A program made the position numbers and the translations under genes. From Planctomycetota bacterium (GTDB lineage Bacteria > Planctomycetota > UBA1135), in the NCBI GenBank assembly GCA_002705055.1, contig PAHY01000046.1, forward strand, positions 1 through 44,154: a DNA stretch of 44,154 nucleotides, given 5' to 3'. Shown piece by piece: positions 38,010-44,154 of this stretch. Below the pieces are notes generated by a model, which was not told the DNA's origin, made no database searches, and was given only the letters and a program-made list of their open reading frames with translations. Positions within the stretch are counted from its first letter, which is position 1, and each line of letters starts with the position of its first letter.

Positions 38010-40795
38010 GACGGCGCGGGCTTCTTATCCCAAGGCTGCGCGGGCAGCGGGGTGTAGCGCGGGATGGCGTCGGTGGCCGGGAACTGCGCCACTACCCCCA
38101 TCAGCAGGTCGAGCGCGGCCTTGGCCTTGCCCTCGGCGCCGTCGAGCAGATTGACGGCTTCGTCCGGGTCCGACGGCAGGTGGTGCAGCCGCTCCGGCTG
38201 GCCATTGGCATCGACCCACAGCTTGTAGTCGGTCGTGCGCAGCACGCGCGGGGCGTAGGGCAGCTCGGGGCGGACGCGGCCCTCGCGCAGGTGGGCGGTG
38301 CGGCCGCCCATCGACATCATCCACTTGCGCTGCCCCTGGCCACCGAAGCCGAGCAGCGGGTCGACGAAGGAGACGCCATCGACGAGGTGGCCTTCCGGCA
38401 TCGGCGCGCCGGCCAGCTCAAGCATGGTCGGGAAGATGTCGGTGAAGTCGACCAGCGCCGGCACCTTCCGGTTGGGCGAGACCTGCCCCACCCAGCGGGT
38501 GAAGAAGGGCGCCCGGCAGCCCGCCTCGACCATCAGCCCTTTGCCGCCCGCCACCGGCCGGCCCGCGAGGGTTCCGTCGATGCCGCGCGCGGTGCCGTTA
38601 TCGGTCGTGAAGATCACCAGGGTCTGGTGCGCCAGGTCCAGCTCATCGAGCTCGTCGAGCAGGCGCCCCACCAGCTGATCGGCGTAGCGGACCATGGCGC
38701 GGTGGCGCTCCATCGCCGTGGTGGCATCCGGGTCGAGCGGAGTCGCAACCAGCGGCGTGTGCGTGAGCGCCATCGGGTAGTAGAGCAGCATCGGGTGCTC
38801 GCGATTCTCGCGCATGAAGTCGATCAGGAAGTCGGTGAAGAGATCCGGACCGAAGCGGCCTTTGTAAAGCCGGCTGCCCGCGCGCGTGTGCACATAGGGT
38901 GTGTGGTAGCGCTCGTTGCTCTGGGGGTTGTTGCCCTCGCCGCCGGTCCACATGCACCAGTCGTCAAAGCCGTGCGCTTCGAGGATGTCCGGCTGCACCC
39001 GGAAATCATTAAGCTGCCATTTGCCGGCGATCGCGGTGCGGTAGCCGACCTGCCTCAGCGCCTGCGTCCAGCTGGGGTTGAGCGCCGGATCCAGATGGCA
39101 GCCCGCCCCCCAGCGCGGCACGTCCCAGTGATTCACCCAGCCATGCCGGAAGGGATACTGACCGGTCAGCAACGTGACCCGCGTCGGCGTGCACTTCGGC
39201 ATCGAGTAGGCGTTCACGAAGCGCGTGCCCTCCTGCGCGATGCGGTCGATGTTCGGGGTGGGGAAATCGCCGCCGCTGGCCGAGATCCACTCCGGACCCA
39301 GATCGTCGACCATGATCAGCAGGATGTTGGGGCGCGGCGGGGCATGATCGGTGAAGTACTTCTCCACGATCCAGTCCGGCTGGTGGGCGTCGGCCTTGCG
39401 CTTGCGGCCGGTGAGATCGGACTTCATCGACCGCAGGTTCGCTACCTGCAAGGGGTGCGGGTCGGCGACCGCGGCGTGATGCTCGTCCATCAGCGCCCGC
39501 AGGCGCGTGAGCTGCGCCGCCTGCGCGGGGTCCTCGGCCAGGTTGTGCAGCTCGTCCGGGTCGTTCTGCAGATCGAACAGCTGCTCGTGGTCGATCGGCG
39601 GATAGCGAATGAGCTTCCAGCGGCCATCGCTGACCGCGCGCATCTTGTTCTCATAAGTGAGATAGATCGAATCACGCACGCCGGGCGTCTTGCCTTCCCA
39701 GATCGGCTTGAGGCTCAGGCCTTCCACCCCATCCGGAGTTTCCACTCCGACCGTGTCGAGCAGGGTGGGCATCAGGTCGTAGAGGTAAGTCAGCGCCTCG
39801 GTTTCCCCGTGCGGGATGCCCGGGCCGGCGATGACCAGCGGGCAGCCCATCGCGTGTTCGTAGACGCTCTGCTTGCCGAGCAGGCCATGACTGCCCACCG
39901 CCAGGCCGTGGTCGGCGGTGAAGACGACGATGGTGTTGTCGGCGCGCCCGCTGCGCTCGAGCGCCGCCAGGATGCGCGCGATCTGATCGTCCATGTGGGT
40001 GATCAGGCCGTAGTACTCGGCCAGCTGATCGCCGACGACTTCGGGCGTGCGGGGCCAGGCGGCGAGGCTTTCATCCCGGCCCGTCATCCAGCCGTTGTGG
40101 AAGGGGTGCTGCGGCATGAAGTTGCCAGGCAGCGGCGGGCGGTTCTTGTAGTAGTGCTCGCGGTAGGACAGCGGCGGCTGGCGCGGGTCATGCGGCGCCG
40201 TAAACGCGACGTAGGCGAAGAAGGGCTGGGTCGACTCGGGATCGAGGCCACCGAGAAACTCGATCACCGAGTCGGCGAACATCTCGCTCGAGAAGCCCTC
40301 GCCGATCACGCGCTTGGACAAGGTGCCGTCTTCCTGCACATGCTGAATCGGCACCTTGAGGTGGTCCGACATCCCACCCAGCATCACGTTCTCGCCTTCC
40401 TCGAAGCTGCGCAGGAAGGACCCACCGCCGTTGTGCCACTTGCCGGTGCCGAAGGTCGCGTAGCCGGCCTCCCGCAAGGTCTCGCCCAGGGTCGGCGCGC
40501 CTTCCAGGTTCATCTTCACCCGGTACAGGGTCCGACCCGAGTTGAGCATCGCCCGCGAGGGCTGACACACCGCGCCGTGGATCGAGCCCATGCAGTAGTT
40601 CCGGCCGAAGCGGAAGCCGCGCTCGGAGAGCGAGTCGATCGCCGGCGTCTGGATCGACGCGTTGCCGAATGCCCCGACCGCATCGGGCCGGTGATCGTCG
40701 GCGAACAGGAACAGGATGTTCGGGCGGCTCGTCTCCTGCGCGGGCAGGAGCGGACTCGTGATCCACGCGAGGGCAGCGATGGCGAGCAGGCGCAT
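37988..40795 (-). CDS. Exported protein with two fused sulfatase domains
   Basis: A 935-residue protein with signal peptide MRLLAIAALAWITSPLLPAQ. Two complete sulfatase (alkaline-phosphatase superfamily) domains lie in tandem. Domain 1, about 25-465: PNILFLFADDH and formylglycine motif C77-Q-P-S-R81 followed by the NSGRTLYR arm. Domain 2, about 487-920: PNILLIMVDDLG and C535-T-P-T-R539 followed by LLTGQYP. Both motifs fit C-x-P-x-R, so both Cys could become formylglycine if an activating enzyme is encoded elsewhere. Domain 1 resembles iduronate/choline-sulfatase types and domain 2 arylsulfatase A types. Sulfatases are abundant in planctomycetes that degrade sulfated algal glycans. Most family members have only one domain of about 450-550 residues. 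Confidence 0.92.
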   Translation of the reverse strand: MRLLAIAALAWITSPLLPAQETSRPNILFLFADDHRPDAVGAFGNASIQTPAIDSLSERGFRFGRNYCMGSIHGAVCQPSRAMLNSGRTLYRVKMNLEGAPTLGETLREAGYATFGTGKWHNGGGSFLRSFEEGENVMLGGMSDHLKVPIQHVQEDGTLSKRVIGEGFSSEMFADSVIEFLGGLDPESTQPFFAYVAFTAPHDPRQPPLSYREHYYKNRPPLPGNFMPQHPFHNGWMTGRDESLAAWPRTPEVVGDQLAEYYGLITHMDDQIARILAALERSGRADNTIVVFTADHGLAVGSHGLLGKQSVYEHAMGCPLVIAGPGIPHGETEALTYLYDLMPTLLDTVGVETPDGVEGLSLKPIWEGKTPGVRDSIYLTYENKMRAVSDGRWKLIRYPPIDHEQLFDLQNDPDELHNLAEDPAQAAQLTRLRALMDEHHAAVADPHPLQVANLRSMKSDLTGRKRKADAHQPDWIVEKYFTDHAPPRPNILLIMVDDLGPEWISASGGDFPTPNIDRIAQEGTRFVNAYSMPKCTPTRVTLLTGQYPFRHGWVNHWDVPRWGAGCHLDPALNPSWTQALRQVGYRTAIAGKWQLNDFRVQPDILEAHGFDDWCMWTGGEGNNPQSNERYHTPYVHTRAGSRLYKGRFGPDLFTDFLIDFMRENREHPMLLYYPMALTHTPLVATPLDPDATTAMERHRAMVRYADQLVGRLLDELDELDLAHQTLVIFTTDNGTARGIDGTLAGRPVAGGKGLMVEAGCRAPFFTRWVGQVSPNRKVPALVDFTDIFPTMLELAGAPMPEGHLVDGVSFVDPLLGFGGQGQRKWMMSMGGRTAHLREGRVRPELPYAPRVLRTTDYKLWVDANGQPERLHHLPSDPDEAVNLLDGAEGKAKAALDLLMGVVAQFPATDAIPRYTPLPAQPWDKKPAPSEPAKSD

Positions 40796-40856
40796 GCCGC
40801 TATCCTAGTCGGCGCGCACGCCACCCCGGCGTGCTGGTTTCGACCCCCGTCCGATC

Positions 40857-41234
40857 ATGACCAACGCCTCCCCTGCCGACGCCATCCAGCACTACATCCA
40901 GGGCGTCACCACCGGCGACGCCGACGCGATGAACGCCGCCTTCCACGCCGACGCCCGCATGTTCGGGGCCCTGGGCGATCAGCGCGTCGATATCCCGATC
41001 GCCGACATGATCGGCATGATCTCGGCCCAGCCGGCCGACGTCGACGGCAGCTTCAAGGCGACCGTGCGCTCGATCGAGGAGCACGGCGACATCGCCACCG
41101 CGATCGTCGACGAGGAGAACTTCTGGGGCAGCGTGGCCTTCACCGATGTGTTCTCGCTGGCGCGGATCGACGGCAGCTGGGTGATCGTGAACAAGGTGTT
41201 CACCCACACTGGCGGCACCCCGCCGACCCCCTAG
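40857..41234 (+). CDS. NTF2-like (putative lumazine-binding/SnoaL-type) protein
   Basis: A 125-residue protein with the NTF2 cone-fold pattern: an N-terminal helix pair (ADAIQHYIQGVTTGDADAMNAAFH), DARMFG, then strands with FKATVRSIEEHGDIATAIVDEENFW, FTDVFSLARIDGSWVIVNKVFTH. This matches the putative lumazine-binding family often seen as stand-alone proteins. No catalytic assignment is possible. It is divergent from the sulfatase gene (61 bp apart) and overlaps the stop of the convergent esterase gene by 4 bp. Confidence 0.8.
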   Translation: MTNASPADAIQHYIQGVTTGDADAMNAAFHADARMFGALGDQRVDIPIADMIGMISAQPADVDGSFKATVRSIEEHGDIATAIVDEENFWGSVAFTDVFSLARIDGSWVIVNKVFTHTGGTPPTP

Positions 41235-42151
41235 TTCTGCGCGGCCGCGGGTTGCGGCGCGCGCCGTCGCAGCCACTCCATCCACAGCTGCGGCCAGTCG
41301 CCGACCGGCAGCTTGCCGCGCTGCGTCAGGCCGAAGCCATGCCCGCCGCGGGCGTAGAGGTGGACTTCGGCCGCGACCCCTTGGGCTGCCACCGCTTCGG
41401 CGTAGACGACCGAGTTGCGCGCCGGGATGCGGTCATTCAGCGCGTGCACCAGGAAGGCCGGCACCGGCGCGTCGGCCGGGGCGACTTCCTCGACCAGCTG
41501 ACTGCTGCTCGGATCGGGCAGGAAGTAGGCCGGGTAGACCAGGCTGACGAAATCGACCGGGCGCTGCGGCTGCGCCGCGGTGACGGCGGCCAGGTGACCG
41601 CCGGCGGAGAAGCCCAGGATGCCGACCGCCTCGATGCCGAGTTCGTCCTGCCGCGCGCGCACCCGCTGCGCCGCCTGCAGGGTGTCTTCCAAGCCGGGGC
41701 GATAGCGCAGCTCGCCCTGGTTGGGCAGCCGGTACTTCAGCACGAAGGCGTGGAATCCGTGCGTCGCGAGCAGCTCGGCGATGTCGGTGCCTTCCTTGTT
41801 CATCGCCAGGATCCGGTAGCCGCCGCCCGGGCAGATGATGACCGCCACCGGCTGCGGCGGGACGCCCGGCGCGGGCGCGTAGTACTGCAGGCTGGGCTGC
41901 TCGACGTGCGCGATCCGCAGCACCCCGTCGCCCCCCATCGTTTGCGTCTCCGCTTCCTCGGCCTGCCAGCCGCCAGGATTCCCGTCCGGCCAGAGCAACT
42001 CGGGAGCGGAGGGGGTCGCCTGCGGCGCCGGTGCGGGCGGCGCGGGGGTGTCTGCCGCCTGCGGCTGCGCGCAGCTCGTGAAGGCAAGACCGAGAAGGAT
42101 GCCGGAACGCAGCATCAGGCGCGACAGACAGGCGGGCATGGCTTCCATCAT
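41231..42151 (-). CDS. Exported alpha/beta hydrolase (acetyl-esterase-like)
   Basis: About 306 residues from ATG 42151, which overlaps the stop of the upstream acyltransferase-like gene (ATGA); the frame stays open upstream inside that gene. A hydrophobic N terminus (LMLRSGILLGLAFTSCAQ) is a signal peptide, possibly with a lipid-attached Cys. A Pro/Ala linker follows. The hydrolase core has the oxyanion loop CPGGGYRILA, nucleophile GFSAGGH, acid in HALNDRIP and His in RGGHGFG, the order of the BD-FAE/COG0657 esterase family, which includes xylan acetylesterases. Likely deacylates plant or algal glycans outside the cytoplasm. Coupling to a probable sugar acyltransferase is a notable pairing. 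Confidence 0.88.
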   Translation of the reverse strand: MMEAMPACLSRLMLRSGILLGLAFTSCAQPQAADTPAPPAPAPQATPSAPELLWPDGNPGGWQAEEAETQTMGGDGVLRIAHVEQPSLQYYAPAPGVPPQPVAVIICPGGGYRILAMNKEGTDIAELLATHGFHAFVLKYRLPNQGELRYRPGLEDTLQAAQRVRARQDELGIEAVGILGFSAGGHLAAVTAAQPQRPVDFVSLVYPAYFLPDPSSSQLVEEVAPADAPVPAFLVHALNDRIPARNSVVYAEAVAAQGVAAEVHLYARGGHGFGLTQRGKLPVGDWPQLWMEWLRRRAPQPAAAQN

Positions 42152-43842
42152 GAGAGCTCTGGATTGTGGGAAGCACCGTCGCGCCGCTCGGTGGCGGGCC
42201 CAGACGGGATCAGACGGTACAGCAGGTAGCCCAGCAGGATCAGCACTAGAACCAGCGAGCCGACCAGGAGGACGTTGGCCAAAGCGCTCTGCGTCACCGG
42301 GAAGACCCAAGCCAGCAGAATCAGCGTCAGCCAGTAATAGACGAAGAACCCGGGATAGGCGGCCTGCGCCAGGAGTGCCCAGGACTCACTCCTTCCTCGC
42401 ACCAGGCGGTTGCAGGCCGCGAGCAGGCCAAGGCAGACGAACCAGGGGTACGCCGCCACCAGGATGCGGGACAGCGCCGACGGCCCGTCGGGACCTGAGA
42501 GGGGTGGAAAGAACTGGGCGCGGATGCTCTGGAAGGCGATCGCTGCCGTAACGCCCCCGAGCACCAGACCTGCCATCCAGATCGCGGAGATCTTCAGCCC
42601 TCTTCCATCCGCGCGGTACGAGCAGGCACCGAACAAGAAGAAGCTGAGGCCGACGAAGAACCCATGCCTGCCAGGAATCCAGCTCAGCTGAGGAGCGACA
42701 TGCTGGCGCAGATCCGTCGCACCCGCCCGCTCCAACCAGACCACAGCCACGCTGACAAGCACGCATGCGACCAGCGCGAACGGCCGCCAGCGGACGATTC
42801 GTGCGCGCAGGTCCCCGGAGAGTCGCGCGAAGGCGGCAAGACCAAGCGCGAGGATGAGTCCATAGAGCAAGAGGTACCAGAGAAACCACAACTGCTGCAC
42901 CAGTCGCATGGTCGACGGCCAACGCAAACGCGACTTCTCCTGGGCCCGTGGGTCCAAGCCGAGCCGCTCCTGGACCTCCGGCAGATCCCTCCTGACCCTC
43001 TCCACATCGACGGCAAAGCCGAGCTGCCTCCCCAGCAGATGCATCTGACTGGCCGCGAAACGAGTCCAGGAGTAGCGGACCATGTCGGCCGGCGTCGCTC
43101 CCCTGCGATCGGCGCGCATCGGGTCCGCGCCCCGTTGAAGCAGCAGCTTGATCGCAGCTGGCTGGGAATACAGCGCCGCGAAGTGCAGCGCCGTCCTGCC
43201 ATCCACGCTGGGAAGGTTGGGATCCACTCCCTCGTCCAACAGGAGCTCGATGACCTCAAGCTGGCCGCCGATGGCTGCCCAGTGCAATGCAGCGATCCCT
43301 CGCCGATCGAATCGCTGGAGGTCGTGCGCATCTGCCAGCGGCGTACCCCCAAAGAGCTGGCCCACGTCCAGCCGGGAATCGCCGCGATCGACCTCCCACT
43401 GCACGCGCGGAAGATGCCCGAGCCGTGCCGCCTGAAAGAAATCGCCTGCCGAGGGGTCTTGCGGATCGAACTCGGGCTCGAGTGCACGCAGGATGTGCGC
43501 TCCACTCCAGTTGTAGGCCCAAGTCGTCAGCGGCGTGAGCGCGAAGACCGCGACGACGAACGGGATGCCGATCCGGATGAACCGACGCTTCAGCATCGCG
43601 CCCGTTCCGCGACGCAGAGCCATGTCTGCCGTGAAGTAGCCACTCAGCATGAAAAGGAGCGGCGCCCAGAATCCCTCAACGAGCCAGGAGAGGAAGCCCG
43701 GCCACATCGTGGGCATCTCACCCGCTAACTGCCAATGATGGACTGCATGCGATGCAGCCGCGAAGGCGTACACCATGAGCGCCGCCGTGATGGCTCGCGC
43801 TGCGTCCAGATCAGGACGTCGGGTGGAAAGGTGGGATGTCAC
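42148..43842 (-). CDS. Acyltransferase-3-like membrane protein with inserted ankyrin repeats
   Basis: About 564 residues from GTG 43842, chosen because it overlaps the upstream stop (GTGA) and removes an unlikely Pro/Gly-rich leader; the frame reaches GTG 43875. The start (RRPDLDAARAITAALMVYAF), FMLSGYFTADMAL and RRFIRIGIPFVVAV match acyltransferase-3/OpgC-type enzymes, which transfer acyl groups to periplasmic sugars. After TM2-3 a soluble block of about 125 residues (133-256) is inserted with ankyrin repeats (GIAALHWAAIGGQLEVIELLLDEG, GRTALHFAALYSQPAAIKLLLQRG, then DRRGATPADMV). The remaining membrane helices (about 305-550) follow. The arrangement is unusual; the frame is continuous so it is not an assembly join of two frames. 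Confidence 0.8.
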   Translation of the reverse strand: MTSHLSTRRPDLDAARAITAALMVYAFAAASHAVHHWQLAGEMPTMWPGFLSWLVEGFWAPLLFMLSGYFTADMALRRGTGAMLKRRFIRIGIPFVVAVFALTPLTTWAYNWSGAHILRALEPEFDPQDPSAGDFFQAARLGHLPRVQWEVDRGDSRLDVGQLFGGTPLADAHDLQRFDRRGIAALHWAAIGGQLEVIELLLDEGVDPNLPSVDGRTALHFAALYSQPAAIKLLLQRGADPMRADRRGATPADMVRYSWTRFAASQMHLLGRQLGFAVDVERVRRDLPEVQERLGLDPRAQEKSRLRWPSTMRLVQQLWFLWYLLLYGLILALGLAAFARLSGDLRARIVRWRPFALVACVLVSVAVVWLERAGATDLRQHVAPQLSWIPGRHGFFVGLSFFLFGACSYRADGRGLKISAIWMAGLVLGGVTAAIAFQSIRAQFFPPLSGPDGPSALSRILVAAYPWFVCLGLLAACNRLVRGRSESWALLAQAAYPGFFVYYWLTLILLAWVFPVTQSALANVLLVGSLVLVLILLGYLLYRLIPSGPATERRDGASHNPELS

Positions 43843-44154
43843 TCGCGGACCAGGAGATCCGAGAGGTCGTACCACAGCAGCGCTTCCGGCACGACAAAGG
43901 CCAGCGCGTCGCGATAGGCGCCATAACCGAAGAGGTCCTCCCAGCTGGCGAAGGGCAGCTCGATCGCGTGCTCCGCGGTGAAGAGCTCCGGCGCAAGAGC
44001 GTAGGCGTGGGCCGCGGCGAGCGCGGGCAAGCCGGTGGCCGCCAGCGTCTCCTTGCCGGGTTGTTGCGCCGCGAAGGCAAGGATCTGCGCCACCTGGCGT
44101 CCCAGCAAAGACCGCCCGAGCAGGACGCCGTAGGCGCCGTCCGTCCCCGCGGGG
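43839..44154 (-). CDS. C-terminal part of an alpha/beta hydrolase (acetylxylan-esterase-like)
   Basis: The frame is open to the window edge, so only the last ~105 residues are seen; a TTG at 44108 is not a true start because GAYGVLLGRSL precedes it in frame. The visible part, LLGRQVAQILAFAA, LPALAAAHAYALAPELFTAEHAIEL and FGYGAYRDALAFVVPEALLWYDLSDLL, resembles the end of planctomycetal/verrucomicrobial xylan-esterase-type hydrolases, where a Y..V..AL..YDLPDL segment ends the core. The catalytic residues lie beyond the edge. The stop overlaps the next start (GTGA), so it is first of a three-gene coupled cluster. Confidence 0.6.
   Translation of the reverse strand, partial: PAGTDGAYGVLLGRSLLGRQVAQILAFAAQQPGKETLAATGLPALAAAHAYALAPELFTAEHAIELPFASWEDLFGYGAYRDALAFVVPEALLWYDLSDLLVRE

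Noticed and set aside
38180..42229. 1349-codon plus-strand open frame
   Set aside because: Antisense to the sulfatase and esterase genes, which have intact catalytic motifs; GC bias explains the absence of stops.

Overview
The window looks like a chromosome segment of a high-GC member of the Planctomycetota. The clues are a fused tandem sulfatase, families of secreted FG-GAP proteins, PQQ-like propellers with TIG domains, a Cys/His-repeat RND adaptor and many lipobox proteins. This is a judgement from gene content; no rRNA or other phylogenetic marker is present.

Left flank (1-7.9 kb): the 3' end of a probable SASA-type esterase, a YdeI-like gene, a fur-katG pair whose KatG carries a lipoprotein signal, a DUF998-like membrane protein, an Nramp-like transporter with altered metal-site motifs and a secreted M23 protein. 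From 8.0 to 15 kb the DNA is more A/T-rich. It carries three paralogous secreted FG-GAP proteins and one orphan gene, interrupted by tRNA-Arg pieces.

The most notable structure is a split tRNA-Arg(CCT) gene. Its 5' half is at 34158-34196 and its 3' half at 11765-11813, both on the minus strand. Joined, they give a complete cloverleaf. The break lies in the anticodon arm at an 11-bp core (TTAGGAAACCG on the plus strand). The core occurs a third time at 14974, so the 22.4-kb insert reads as two tandem elements of about 3.2 and 19.2 kb. Each has the same layout: core, about 59 bp, a tandem GCATGCAGG motif inside a short C-terminal coding tail, cargo, a complete tRNA-Arg(CCT) of a different sequence, another GCATGCAGG motif, and the next core. 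No integrase is present. A decayed copy of the same tRNA 3' end at 8005-8045 and a tRNA-like remnant at 30710-30765 suggest earlier rounds of insertion and fusion.

The cargo of the large element is a metal-resistance island. A plus-strand operon encodes a His/Cys-rich small protein, an outer-membrane factor, an adaptor, an HME-RND pump, a His-rich lipoprotein and a CDF exporter. A converging minus-strand operon encodes a CadC-like ArsR repressor, an adaptor with C-x2-H-x6-C-x2-C repeats, a CzcA-like pump, an outer-membrane factor and an HMA-CDF fusion. A third operon encodes CsoR, a small metal-binding lipoprotein and a Cu(I) P-type ATPase behind a CsoR-like operator. Together they would sense and export Cu(I) and divalent ions such as Cd, Zn and Co from cytoplasm and periplasm.

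Right flank (34.4-44.15 kb): two paralogous secreted propeller-TIG proteins, a protein with two sulfatase domains, an NTF2-like protein, and a coupled minus-strand cluster of an esterase, an acyltransferase-3-like membrane protein with inserted ankyrin repeats, and the end of another alpha/beta hydrolase.
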